A program made the position numbers and the translations under genes. DNA of 64,000 nucleotides from Oscillospiraceae bacterium (GTDB lineage Bacteria; Bacillota; Clostridia; Oscillospirales; Oscillospiraceae): NCBI GenBank assembly GCA_017448455.1, contig JAFSLL010000196.1, positions 1 to 64,000 on the forward strand, read 5' to 3'. The notes beneath the pieces were generated by a model. The model did not search any database, had not been told where the DNA came from, and was given only the letters and a program-made list of their open reading frames with translations. Of this stretch, positions 24,196 to 32,618 are shown in pieces; the stretch's first letter is position 1, and every line of letters begins with the position of its first letter.

Positions 24196-25698
24196 ATGGA
24201 TAGTGTCTTTTCTTATATTCTCGGCGGAATCGCCTCGGCCTGCCAGTGGGACACGCTCGCCTTACTACTAGCGGGTACCGTGCTGGGGCTGATGTTCGGT
24301 GCGATCCCCGGACTAAACGCCACCCTGGCGATGGTGCTGATTCTTCCGCTTACTTACAGTATGAGTCCCTCCGGGGGCATCGGTCTGCTGATGGGTGCGT
24401 ATGTCGGCGGGATCACCGGCGGCCTGATCTCTGCGATCACCATAGGGATTCCGGGCACGGCGGCGTCCATCGCGACTACGCTCGACGGGCATCCGATGTC
24501 GAAGCGGGGTGAGAGCGGACGGGCGCTTGGTATCGCCTCTGCCTCCAGCTTCTACGGAGGTCTCCTCGGTTGGCTGGCGCTGGCGTTCCTGACTCCGCAG
24601 CTCTCCAAAGCCGCGCTGATGATCGGCTCCTTCGAATACAGCGCCATCATTCTCTTCGGCTTCACGGTGATTATCGGGGTGTCGGGGGACAGCATCCTCA
24701 AGAGCATGATCATGATGCTGATTGGGCTGATCATCTCGGTGGTCGGACTGGATCCGCTGCACGGCGTTCAGCGGCTTACCTTCGGGGTTCGCGCGCTCGA
24801 CACTGGATTCCAGACGGTCCCGCTGCTGTCCGGGGTCTATGTGGTGTCCCGGGCGCTGGAGGAGACGGAGAACCTGAAGGAGGGGAGCATCTGCCCGCCC
24901 TCCCGGCTGGACGATCTCATCGCACAGCTGTGGAAGGTGCTTAAACAATGGAAGGCCATAATCATTTCCTCGGTTATCGGCATACTGATCGGCATCCTGC
25001 CCGGCATCGGCGCGTCGGTCGCACCGTTCCTGGCGTACGACCAGGTCAAGAAGCTTTCCAAAACACCGCAGGATTTCGGCCAGGGAGCGCCGGAGGGCAT
25101 CGTGGCGAGCGAGGCCTGCAACAACGCCACGATCGGCGGCGCACTGGTGCCAGCGCTAGCATTGGGCATCCCGGGGGATATCCCGGTCGTCATTCTGATC
25201 AGTGGGCTGATGCTACACGGGTATCAGGTGGGACCAACCTTCTTCGCCAGCAACCCGGCAATGGTCTATTTCATTTACGCAGCTCTGCTGTTGGCTAACG
25301 CGCTGATGCTGCTGGTGCTCTTTTCCTTCGGGATCCGGCTGTTTACCCGGCTCATGTCGGTGTCCAAGATCATCCTGATCCCGATCATCATGGTAGCGGG
25401 GCTCCTCGGTGCGTATAACATCTATCACAACATGGACGATGTCTGGATTGCGTTTTTTGCGGGCCTGTTCGCCTATGGTGCCATCAAGACGGGTTTTCCG
25501 CTCACTCCCATGATCATCGCGGCTATTCTGGGGCCGCTGCTGGAGAAGAATCTGCGCATCGCCCTGACGCTGAGCAACGGCAGTCTGACACCCCTGGTCA
25601 CTAGGCCGATCTCACTGGTCTTCATCCTGCTTACCGCGGCGACGCTCACTGCTTTCGTGGTCCGGGAGATCCGGGGTAAAAAGAAGGGAGCGCCATGA
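24196..25698 (+). CDS. TctA-family large permease subunit
   Basis: 500 residues with about 10-12 membrane segments. The family signatures are clear: GAIPGLNATLAMVLILPLTY near the start, GGITGGLISAITIGIPGTAAS, and in the second half GILPGIGASVAPFLAYD and EGIVASEACNNAT with ALALGIPGD. It forms the sodium-driven channel for the substrate bound by TctC. The ATG follows tctB by six bases, and the stop overlaps the start of the isomerase gene (ATGA), so the transporter and enzyme are coupled. Confidence 0.93.
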   Translation: MDSVFSYILGGIASACQWDTLALLLAGTVLGLMFGAIPGLNATLAMVLILPLTYSMSPSGGIGLLMGAYVGGITGGLISAITIGIPGTAASIATTLDGHPMSKRGESGRALGIASASSFYGGLLGWLALAFLTPQLSKAALMIGSFEYSAIILFGFTVIIGVSGDSILKSMIMMLIGLIISVVGLDPLHGVQRLTFGVRALDTGFQTVPLLSGVYVVSRALEETENLKEGSICPPSRLDDLIAQLWKVLKQWKAIIISSVIGILIGILPGIGASVAPFLAYDQVKKLSKTPQDFGQGAPEGIVASEACNNATIGGALVPALALGIPGDIPVVILISGLMLHGYQVGPTFFASNPAMVYFIYAALLLANALMLLVLFSFGIRLFTRLMSVSKIILIPIIMVAGLLGAYNIYHNMDDVWIAFFAGLFAYGAIKTGFPLTPMIIAAILGPLLEKNLRIALTLSNGSLTPLVTRPISLVFILLTAATLTAFVVREIRGKKKGAP

Positions 25699-26516
25699 TC
25701 GGGATCGGAATCGGCAGTTACAGCTATCCACAGGCGATCCGGGCCGCGCAGGCAGGGCTGGCGGAGCGCGTGACACCGCTAATGCTGGCGGAGCGAACCG
25801 CGCTTTTGGGCGTGAACACGTTGCAGATCTGCGACAACCTTCCGCTGACGGATTGCTCTGACACGGAACTGGTGGAGCTCGCACACTTTTGCGCGGAAAA
25901 CGGCATCGCCGTAGAAGTCGGTACAAGCGGGATCGGGGCAGAGGAGATCGAGGCCTGGGCTGCCATTGGCTCGAAGCTGCGTGCCAGGATCCTCCGCGCG
26001 CTACTGCCCGCGGGCCTGAATGTGGAAGAACTGATTATACGCCTGTTGCGGCTGCAGCCTGTCCTGGAAGAAGCGGGGCTCATGCTGGCAGTGGAAAACT
26101 ACGAGCGCTATTCTCTGACCGACTACGCGCAGGTCCTGCAGGCACTGCCAGAAGAGTATTACGGGCTTTGCCTGGACACGGCCAACAATCTGGCGCGCGG
26201 GGAGACGCCGGAGCAGTATGTTATGGAACTGGGCACCCGGATCTGTTGCGTGCATATCAAGGACGTCGCCGCCAGGCGGCTACCTTCGACCTTCGGCTTT
26301 GTCGTGGAGGGTGTCCCAGCCGGCTGTGGCATTGTAGATATCCCCGGGCTGCTGGCAAAGACAGAACGCGCGGCGAAGAATTACACTGTCATTCTGGAAC
26401 AGTGGCCGCCGGAGCTCGAAACACTCACAGAGACGCTGGCGCAGGAGGCGCGCTGGGTGGAGCAGGGAATCCGCTGTCTTCAGAGACTGACAGGTGCGTT
26501 TGCAGCGGGCGATTAA
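25695..26516 (+). CDS. Sugar phosphate isomerase/epimerase family TIM-barrel protein
   Basis: 273 residues of the xylose isomerase-like TIM-barrel superfamily (AP endonuclease 2 fold). Metal-ligand type motifs are seen as LAVENYERYSLTD (Glu), YGLCLDTANN (Asp) and CVHIKDVAAR (His), and a final LEQWPPE (Glu). Such enzymes isomerise or epimerise keto-sugars or process sugar acids. The start overlaps the tctA stop by four bases, so it probably acts on the imported compound. The exact reaction is unknown. Confidence 0.82.
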   Translation: MIGIGIGSYSYPQAIRAAQAGLAERVTPLMLAERTALLGVNTLQICDNLPLTDCSDTELVELAHFCAENGIAVEVGTSGIGAEEIEAWAAIGSKLRARILRALLPAGLNVEELIIRLLRLQPVLEEAGLMLAVENYERYSLTDYAQVLQALPEEYYGLCLDTANNLARGETPEQYVMELGTRICCVHIKDVAARRLPSTFGFVVEGVPAGCGIVDIPGLLAKTERAAKNYTVILEQWPPELETLTETLAQEARWVEQGIRCLQRLTGAFAAGD

Positions 26517-26550
26517 TGCTTGCAAATCATTTTTAATGCTGTCATAATAT

Positions 26551-26565
26551 GGAAGCAATGCTTCC
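26551..26565. promoter_or_regulatory. Perfect palindrome upstream of the GntR gene
   Basis: GGAAGCA-A-TGCTTCC is a perfect 7+1+7 inverted repeat 30 bases before the regulator's ATG. It shares the word CAATGCTTCC with 27341-27350, next to another inverted repeat. It may be an autoregulatory site. Confidence 0.5.
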
Positions 26566-26595
26566 AATTTATGATGTACATGGTGGGAAAAAGCA

Positions 26596-27327
26596 ATGAA
26601 ACAAATTTTCAGCAGCGAAGATATACAGCGATTTGACAAGACCAACGTCTCGACATCCATCAAGGATCTGGTGATCAAAAAGCTCCTGGAGGGAGAGCTT
26701 CATCCGGGGGACAAGCTCCCAACGGAGATGGAGTTTTCCTCGCAGCTCTGCGTCAGCCGGAACTCGGTGCGCGAGGCGGTCAAGATGCTGTCATCCCTGG
26801 ATATCATCGAGATCCGGCGCGGAGAGGGCACCTTTATCCGCTCCACGATCTCGGACTCCGTTCTCAACCCTCTGATCATCCAGCTGGCGTTCGCACAGAA
26901 GACGCCGCAGGAGCTGATTGAGCTGCGTGTATTTCTGGAAACCGCGCTGGTGGAACTCGCGCTGGAAAAGAAAGAAGACAAGGATATTGAGCTCCTCGAG
27001 AGCATCAATAAGCAGATGCGCATTGCCATAGCCGGACACGCGGACAGCAGAGAAATCAGCCATCTGGACTATGAGTTTCATTCCGCACTGATCCGCATGA
27101 CTAGGAATGACCTGATCATCAAGATCGGGGAGACCATTTACACGCTGTTCTTCTCTTCAATCAACGACAGCATCCTGAGCAACGAAGCCGGTGGCTATGG
27201 GTATCAGAACCATAAAAAAATCATCGAAGCATTGAAGACTGATGATAAGGCTCAGGTTCGGTCCGCTGTGAAAGCCAGCCTTGCACACTGGAAAAAACAG
27301 CTGGAGATGAATCGGGACAATTCATAA
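26596..27327 (+). CDS. GntR-family regulator, FadR type
   Basis: 243 residues. The N-terminal winged helix is classic GntR (IKKLLEGELHPGDKLPTE, then LCVSRNSVREAVKMLSSL and a RRGEGTFI wing), and the C-terminal all-helical FCD domain contains ELRVFLETALVELAL, DYEFHSALIRMT and HKKIIEALKTDD, with His/Asp residues for metal and ligand binding. It probably controls the cassette in response to a sugar acid or related compound. The most plausible sites are the palindromes at 22523, 26551 and 27346. Confidence 0.92.
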   Translation: MKQIFSSEDIQRFDKTNVSTSIKDLVIKKLLEGELHPGDKLPTEMEFSSQLCVSRNSVREAVKMLSSLDIIEIRRGEGTFIRSTISDSVLNPLIIQLAFAQKTPQELIELRVFLETALVELALEKKEDKDIELLESINKQMRIAIAGHADSREISHLDYEFHSALIRMTRNDLIIKIGETIYTLFFSSINDSILSNEAGGYGYQNHKKIIEALKTDDKAQVRSAVKASLAHWKKQLEMNRDNS

Positions 27328-27345
27328 AAGCGACCCCATTCAATG

Positions 27346-27364
27346 CTTCCGTTACACACGGAAG
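27346..27364. promoter_or_regulatory. Inverted repeat before the racemase-like gene
   Basis: CTTCCGT and ACGGAAG flank a TACAC spacer. It lies between the GntR stop and the next ATG at 27376, and its right arm supplies the GGAAGGG ribosome binding site. Binding or folding here could affect translation of the downstream gene. Confidence 0.45.
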
Positions 27365-27375
27365 GGATCATAATC

Positions 27376-28053
27376 ATGAAAAAGCTTGTTCTGCTGTCAA
27401 CCGGCGTCGGCCTTGTGCCGCGGCTGGTGGATATCGTAAAAAAACTGGATCCGGAGATCCAGATTTGCAATCTTGTAGACGACACGATCGTATCGAGCAT
27501 TGCGAAAAACGGGAACGTCGTCCCGACCTCCATTTTTGCCCGTATGTGTGATTATTGCCGCATCGCGGAGGACATAGGCGCGGACGCAATGCTGCTGACC
27601 TGTTCGAGTATCTCGGAGGCGATAGACGTCGCGCGTCCGCTCGTGAACATCCCACTGTTTAAAATCGACGAACCCATGATGGAGGAAGCGGTTCGCATCG
27701 CCGACCGGAAGATCGGGGTTGCCGCCTCGCTGCGCACGACTCTGAACCCTTCCTGCCGCCAGCTTGAAAAGAAGATCTGGGAGGCAGGGAAAAAAATTAC
27801 CGTCGTGGAAGGTCTTTGCAACGGCGCCTTTGAAGCTTTTTCGGCGGGGGATGTCGCGACGCATGACACGATCGTCAGGGAAACCGTCGTCAGCCTGCTC
27901 GAGAGCTGTGATCTCGTCGTCTTGGCGCAGGCCTCCATGGCTACGGCCGTCAGCAGCCTTCCGCCGGAGCAGAGGCAACGGGTGCTGTCGAGCCCCGAGC
28001 TCGGTATCCGCCGGGTGGTGAGTTTTCTGCAGGACGCGGGGGCTTTGGCATGA
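27376..28053 (+). CDS. Asp/Glu/hydantoin racemase-like protein
   Basis: 225 residues. The N-terminus (KKLVLLSTGVGLVPRLVD) and the block DAMLLTCSSISEAIDVA, with the first catalytic-type Cys, match the Asp/Glu racemase superfamily. The second half has LCNGAFEAFSAGD and VVLAQASMATAVSSL; here Ala stands where the second cysteine of racemases is usual, so it may catalyse a different reaction such as maleate isomerase- or decarboxylase-like chemistry. The ATG at 27376 fits the ribosome binding site better than an ATG 33 bases upstream. It overlaps the next gene by four bases. Confidence 0.78.
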   Translation: MKKLVLLSTGVGLVPRLVDIVKKLDPEIQICNLVDDTIVSSIAKNGNVVPTSIFARMCDYCRIAEDIGADAMLLTCSSISEAIDVARPLVNIPLFKIDEPMMEEAVRIADRKIGVAASLRTTLNPSCRQLEKKIWEAGKKITVVEGLCNGAFEAFSAGDVATHDTIVRETVVSLLESCDLVVLAQASMATAVSSLPPEQRQRVLSSPELGIRRVVSFLQDAGALA

Positions 28054-29705
28054 GGAAGGCAGTCTTCCCCGCAACGCTTTATCTGCCGGAGAGGGCTGCT
28101 CTGGCCATGCACAGCCTGAGCAGCATTATTGACCCGGAATCCGGGCTTCCGTTCTGCCTCTTTGACGTGATGTCCGATCCGCCGAAGATGGAGCATACCT
28201 GCTTTGACTGGAGCGACCACACAGCTCGCGTGATCGATGCGCTGCTTCTCGGGAGGGCGTTGACCGGCAGCGGGGAGGCAGACGGCGTTGTGGACGGCCT
28301 TTTTGAATCGCTGAAGAAAGGCTTCGGCGCCGACGGACTGCACTATACCCCTGAGAATGAATGGACCTCTGAACAGGCGAACATGCATTACCAGCGTTCC
28401 GTTATCAATGCGCTGCTCAGCCTGTGCCTGGAGAGACAGTCAGCGGAAGCGGAAGAGCTGCTGCGAGGCCTCATCGACGGCCTGTATGAGATCAGCGTCA
28501 AGCGGGAGGACTTCTGGTACTTTCCGGCGGTGGAATACCTGCCCGGGGGCTGGTTCCGCGGGGACTGGAAAATCCTCGGCTACGGGACGGACCCTGCGAA
28601 TACGAACGGCCGGCTCCTGTTCGGGCTGTGCCGCGCGTGGGAACTGACGAAAAACGAGAAGGCCGCAGAACTGGCGAGGATGTTTGTGAACCATATTATG
28701 CATCACAGCAGCGCCTTCCTGCCCGACGGCTCGTTTGCGACGGGTATGGAGTTCCGCGAGGGGCACTTTCACAGCAGGGCGGTCACCATTCTCGGCGTGA
28801 TCCGCTATGCCTTTACCTTCGGGGATGCCGAGGTGCTGGCCTGGGGAAAAAAGGTCTACGACAAGGCCCTGAGCTATGGCACGGGGTTTGGTTGGTACCC
28901 GGAACGCCTGGTCAGAGAGCGCGCGCACGGCTGTGAGACCTGCGCAGTCGTGGATATGATGGAGAGCGCCATCTGGCTGGCGAAAAGCGGGTATCCAGAA
29001 TACTGGGAAACCGCAGAGCGCATCCTGCGCAACCAGCTCGTTGAGAGCCAGGTAACCTCGCTTGACCAGATTCTGAAAGCAAGGGAGCGCAGTGGTGTGC
29101 CAACGCCCGATGAGAAGCTGCTTCTGCCATTTGTCGGGGGCTTTGCCGGGTGGTCGGAGCCGAACGATCTGCTCTCCAAGGTCATGCACAACTGGGATCT
29201 ATATCTGTGCTGCTGCGCTCAGGGCGTGCGGGGCTGCTTCAACGCCTGGACGCACACAGTCGAGCGCGACGATGATGTGACGCGTCTGCAGCTGCTAATC
29301 AACTATATGGATGAACAGATCCAGATCCGCAGCTGGCTGCCGGACGCTGGGAGGATCACGGTTACTTGCGCATATGACACCACACTGGAAGTCAGGACTC
29401 CGTCCTGGATTCAGCGGGAATCCCTGCGGGGAACAATCAGCGGGCAGCCGACGACTCTCTCGCTTGCCAACGGGTATCTGTCGGTAGCGCTTCCAGCCGG
29501 AGAGGAGCTGGAACTCTGTTTCAAAATGGATGAGTGGGAGACCGAAGAACCGGTGCTTGAGACGGTATATCGAGTTAGCTGGAAAGGGAGCAGCGTTCAG
29601 GGTATCTCGCCGGAAGGCATCTATATCCCGCTGTACAACCGGCATCCCGAAGAACCGGTCCCCATGGTGGAGAGGAGCGCCTTCCCGATCGCCTTCCACC
29701 TGTAA
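28050..29705 (+). CDS. GH127-like glycosidase (beta-L-arabinofuranosidase superfamily)
   Basis: 551 residues, no signal peptide, so probably cytoplasmic. An alpha/alpha toroid-like N-terminal part is followed by the GH127/DUF1680 landmarks: HGCETCAVVDMMESAIWL (acid/base Glu region) and YLCCCAQGVRG (cysteine cluster that holds the zinc-bound nucleophile Cys in this family), then a C-terminal beta-sandwich. Known members release L-arabinofuranose from plant glycans, but many have other specificities. It is the last gene of the cassette, overlapping the racemase-like gene. The family is probable; the substrate is open. Confidence 0.75.
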   Translation: MRKAVFPATLYLPERAALAMHSLSSIIDPESGLPFCLFDVMSDPPKMEHTCFDWSDHTARVIDALLLGRALTGSGEADGVVDGLFESLKKGFGADGLHYTPENEWTSEQANMHYQRSVINALLSLCLERQSAEAEELLRGLIDGLYEISVKREDFWYFPAVEYLPGGWFRGDWKILGYGTDPANTNGRLLFGLCRAWELTKNEKAAELARMFVNHIMHHSSAFLPDGSFATGMEFREGHFHSRAVTILGVIRYAFTFGDAEVLAWGKKVYDKALSYGTGFGWYPERLVRERAHGCETCAVVDMMESAIWLAKSGYPEYWETAERILRNQLVESQVTSLDQILKARERSGVPTPDEKLLLPFVGGFAGWSEPNDLLSKVMHNWDLYLCCCAQGVRGCFNAWTHTVERDDDVTRLQLLINYMDEQIQIRSWLPDAGRITVTCAYDTTLEVRTPSWIQRESLRGTISGQPTTLSLANGYLSVALPAGEELELCFKMDEWETEEPVLETVYRVSWKGSSVQGISPEGIYIPLYNRHPEEPVPMVERSAFPIAFHL

Positions 29706-29766
29706 GAATTTGTCAAGGGGGATGGCGCTCCTGATACATTACATGATTGCAAGAAACCAATCTCAT

Positions 29767-29792
29767 ATGCGCCTCTTCGGGGGCGCATTGTT
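29767..29792 (+). terminator. Terminator-like hairpin after the cassette operon
   Basis: ATGCGCCTC and GGGGCGCAT pair around a TTCG tetraloop, followed by TGTTATT. It lies 60 bases after the GH127-like stop. The T-run is weak, but the stem is very stable. Confidence 0.55.
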
Positions 29793-29873
29793 ATTGCCTC
29801 TATGCAATATAAAACATCTGTATTCAATATCATCGGTTTTCGGGCAGATATGGGCCGGTTTGTGTCAGGAATG

Positions 29874-29902
29874 TTGACAGGCACAGAGGAATCGGATACA
29901 AT
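29874..29902 (+). promoter_or_regulatory. Promoter reading into the phage head genes
   Basis: TTGACA (29874-29879), 17-base spacer and TACAAT (29897-29902), near consensus. It sits between the cassette terminator and the first phage gene after the cassette. It could restore or change transcription of the portal and head genes in the lysogen. Confidence 0.7.
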
Positions 29903-29911
29903 ATTTGCAGA

Positions 29912-29921
29912 TAGAAAAAAG
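29912..29921. repeat. Right copy of the 10-bp direct repeat
   Basis: TAGAAAAAAG, identical to 22439-22448. CGGCGG follows here at once and follows the left copy after seven extra bases. Confidence 0.4.
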
Positions 29922-29965
29922 CGGCGGGGAACTGCCGGAGGGTGATCCATTCCTGAGAGGTGCGG

Positions 29966-30112
29966 ATGGACGACACAAAGACATACCGCCTGACGCGGGA
30001 GCAGATCGGCGCGATTGAGCGGGCAGTGAACCGCGGGGATCGGGCAGAGGTGGTTCCGCTGAAGGACGGGAAGATCAAGATCCTACGGGTACGCAGGGAA
30101 GAAGCAAAATAA
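29966..30112 (+). CDS. Small conserved phage protein before portal
   Basis: 48 residues, highly charged and soluble (TREQIGAIERAVNRGD, VVPLKDGKIKILRVRRE). Small proteins of this style often sit directly before the portal gene in clostridial siphoviruses, supporting the view that the phage late operon resumes here. The start follows GAGAGGTGCGG. The function is unknown. Confidence 0.6.
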   Translation: MDDTKTYRLTREQIGAIERAVNRGDRAEVVPLKDGKIKILRVRREEAK

Positions 30113-30212
30113 AGAACGATCGCGCCGGAGAGAGTTCCGGCGGGAGAGCCGAGAGTGGCTGAACCATGGAGAAATTTGTGGTTTGGTCGCTCTTTTTTTG
30201 TTGGAGAAAAGC

Positions 30213-31814
30213 ATGACACTGGAAAACTACACGGTTAAAGAAATCCTGCGGCTGCCGGCGAAGGGCCTGACGGGGCGGAGAAAGATCCGGACGGCGGTGA
30301 GGGAGATTACCCTGGAGAATGTGCGGGAGGTGCTGGAAAAGGCCCTGACGGTGCACAGCCTGAACTGCGGGGAGATCACCTACCTCTGGGAATACTACAA
30401 GGGCAGCCAGGACATCCAGTTCAAGGAGAAGTTTGTCCGGGAGAGCATCAACAACATTGTGACGGTGAACCGGGCCAATGAGATTGTGACCTTCAAGACG
30501 GCGTACCTGCTGAATGAGCCGATCCAGTACATCTCCCACGGCGGAGAGGACGCGGTGTCGGAGAAGGTGGAGCGGCTGAACGAGCTGATGCGGGCGGAGG
30601 ACAAGGAATCCAAGGACAAGGAGATTGTGGACTGGATGCACATCTGCGGCGTGGCGGAGCGGCTGATACTGCCGGACGCGGAGAACGATCAAGACGGCGC
30701 ACCCTTCTGCATCTACACCCTGGACCCGCGGGAGGCTTTCGTCATCTATAGCGCCCGAATCGGGGAGCGGCCCATGGCGGGGGTGGTACTGCAGGTGGAC
30801 GAGAAGGAGCGGCAGTACGCCACGGTATACACCAAAAACCGCGTGTTTGAGGTGACCCGGGAGGCTGTCCGGGAGATCGGCGCAGTGGAAGACGAGGAAG
30901 GCGGAAGCTACGGCCACCTGCTGGGGGACGTGCCCCTGGTGGAGTATGAAAACAACAGCGCACGGATGGGCGCCTTCGAGACCGTGATCCCGATCCTGAA
31001 CAACATCAACCGGCTGGAGAGCGACGCGGTGGATTCCGTTCAGGACTTTGTCAACGGATTCGACGTTTTCCAGAACTGCGAGATTGAGGATGGGGATTAT
31101 TCCCAGCTTTCCCTGGGCGGGAAGGCCGTGAAGATCAAGACCGTGGTGCAGGGGATGGAGGCGAAGGTCTACCGGGTGGCCAGCGAGCTGAACCAGAGCG
31201 GCGTGCAGCAGCGGGTGGACGACCTGACGGAGGCGTATCTCACGATCTGCGGGATGCCGAACCGAAACGGCGGAAGCTCGACCAGCGACACGGGGCAGGC
31301 GGTAATCTTCCGGGACGGTTGGAGCGAGGCGGAGAGCCGGGCCAAGGACACGGAGAAGCTGTTCACCCGGTCGGAGCGGCGCTTCCTGCGGGTGGCGCTG
31401 AACATCTGCGCGGCCCGGAAGGAGGGAGACTGCCAGCTGGGTCTGGAGCTGAAGGACATCGGGGTGAACTTCGCACGAAAGAGCCTGAACAACCTGCAGA
31501 GCCGCTTCCAGTGCATGAGCGAGGGGCTTGGGAACAGCTTTATGCACCCGATGGACGTATACAACGCCTTCGGGGACATCTTCGGTGACAAGACGGCGGC
31601 CTACCGGCGCGGCATGGCCTGGCACACAGAGCAGGAGGAGAAGCGCATGGAGGCGCTGGACGCGGAGATAGACCGGGAGCGAGTGCGAGCGAAGGAGCGG
31701 ACGAAGAGCGAAGAACAGTCGCCCACGGGCGGAGACGGGGGACGAAGGACCTCATCCACCGCAAGCGGTCACCCTTCTCCAGAGGAGAAGGCAGCGAGGA
31801 GAGATAGCGGATGA
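30213..31814 (+). CDS. Phage portal protein (SPP1 Gp6 type)
   Basis: 533 residues. It forms the dodecameric ring through which DNA enters the head. The N-terminal region (WEYYKGSQDIQFKEKFVRES in part, NEIVTFKTAYLLNEPIQY) and the core (GIPNRNG-like GMPNRNGGSSTSDTGQAV) match the Gp6 portal family. The ATG at 30213 follows TTGGAG. The last 35 residues derive from an inserted double-hairpin repeat (31749-31792) coding for SSTASGHPSPEEKA, so the natural C-terminus has probably been replaced. It overlaps the MuF-type gene by four bases. Confidence 0.9.
   Translation: MTLENYTVKEILRLPAKGLTGRRKIRTAVREITLENVREVLEKALTVHSLNCGEITYLWEYYKGSQDIQFKEKFVRESINNIVTVNRANEIVTFKTAYLLNEPIQYISHGGEDAVSEKVERLNELMRAEDKESKDKEIVDWMHICGVAERLILPDAENDQDGAPFCIYTLDPREAFVIYSARIGERPMAGVVLQVDEKERQYATVYTKNRVFEVTREAVREIGAVEDEEGGSYGHLLGDVPLVEYENNSARMGAFETVIPILNNINRLESDAVDSVQDFVNGFDVFQNCEIEDGDYSQLSLGGKAVKIKTVVQGMEAKVYRVASELNQSGVQQRVDDLTEAYLTICGMPNRNGGSSTSDTGQAVIFRDGWSEAESRAKDTEKLFTRSERRFLRVALNICAARKEGDCQLGLELKDIGVNFARKSLNNLQSRFQCMSEGLGNSFMHPMDVYNAFGDIFGDKTAAYRRGMAWHTEQEEKRMEALDAEIDRERVRAKERTKSEEQSPTGGDGGRRTSSTASGHPSPEEKAARRDSG
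31749..31792. repeat. 44-bp double-hairpin repeat element, copy 1 (in portal gene)
   Basis: ACCGC/GCGGT and CCTTCTCC/GGAGAAGG hairpins in series. The same element is at 43428-43471 in the endolysin gene, where the second stem is CCTTCCCC/GGGGAAGG. Read in the gene's frame it gives SSTASGHPSPEEK. Confidence 0.8.
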
Positions 31815-32458
31815 GAGACTTCCCGGAGCCGTACCGGCTGGCGGATGAGACGATGCGGGGATTGAACCGGCGGGCGTTGCGGCGGGTTGAAGCCGTGGAG
31901 GCGAAGATCCGGAGCGGGAAATTCGACGAGCTGAACCTGATGACAGAGCTGGACGTCCTGTATGAGACGCTGGACCGGGACAACCGGCGGGCGCTGAAGA
32001 AGCTGTACCGGGAACGGTATGAGGAGATCTGGATTTATCTGAAGGGGAAGCCGCCGGAGGAAGACGAGCTGGATGAAATGGTGGAGCTGGCGCTGACCAG
32101 CCTGCTGGGGGAAGTGAACCCCCTGACGGGGTACCGGTATGAGACGGAGGCAATCCGGAAACGGGACCGGGCGAAGGAGGCGATCCTCTCCTCCCCGACG
32201 AAGGCGCAGAAGCAGATCCAGATGGAGAAGGCGCTGCGGTACTGGTCGGCACAGACGGGGTTCTATGTGGACATCATTGCGGATGAAGCGGCCACACGGG
32301 CGATGAAGGACGCAGGTGTACAGAAGGTGCGCTGGATGATCTATGGCGATGACCGTGTCTGCGGGCAGTGTGAGGCGCTGAACGGGACAGTCTGGGAGAT
32401 TGAGAAGCTTCCCGAGAAGCCGCATCTGCGGTGTCGCTGTTGGCTGAAACCGGCATGA
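31811..32458 (+). CDS. Minor head protein, MuF/SPP1 Gp7 type
   Basis: 215 residues. The C-terminal module DDRVCGQCEALNGTVW, then PHLRCRCWLKPA is the hallmark of the MuF head-morphogenesis domain; the N-terminal half is helical and charged. Members bind the portal and are present in a few copies per head. There is no toxin domain at the end. The start overlaps the portal stop by four bases. Confidence 0.88.
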   Translation: MRDFPEPYRLADETMRGLNRRALRRVEAVEAKIRSGKFDELNLMTELDVLYETLDRDNRRALKKLYRERYEEIWIYLKGKPPEEDELDEMVELALTSLLGEVNPLTGYRYETEAIRKRDRAKEAILSSPTKAQKQIQMEKALRYWSAQTGFYVDIIADEAATRAMKDAGVQKVRWMIYGDDRVCGQCEALNGTVWEIEKLPEKPHLRCRCWLKPA

Positions 32459-32618
32459 TAGAAGAATATTATGTAAACCGATGATATGCATGGCGAAGGC
32501 CATTGGAAATATCCCTTGCGGAGATGCAAGGTTAAAAAAGCCCGGAACACGGAGATGTGTATAAGCCCGAAATACGCCAGAGAAGGCGATAAAACCCAAA
32601 GGAGCGGAAGAAGAAAAC

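Larger units (their letters stand above)
22449..29911. mobile_element. Metabolic cassette inserted in the phage late region
   Basis: Seven rightward genes of transport and carbohydrate metabolism, none of phage type, fill the space between large terminase and portal. The block has its own promoter (22486), operator-like palindromes and terminator-like hairpin (29767). No transposase or integrase is inside it. How it moved is unknown; assembly error is an alternative. Confidence 0.5.

Noticed and set aside
30075..31625. 516-codon open frame on the minus strand
   Set aside because: Antisense to the portal gene, which has clear family features.
31749..31792. Insertion sequence end or transposon terminal repeat
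   Set aside because: No transposase lies between or near the two copies, and the copies are in the same orientation inside separate genes, so a small palindromic repeat fits better.
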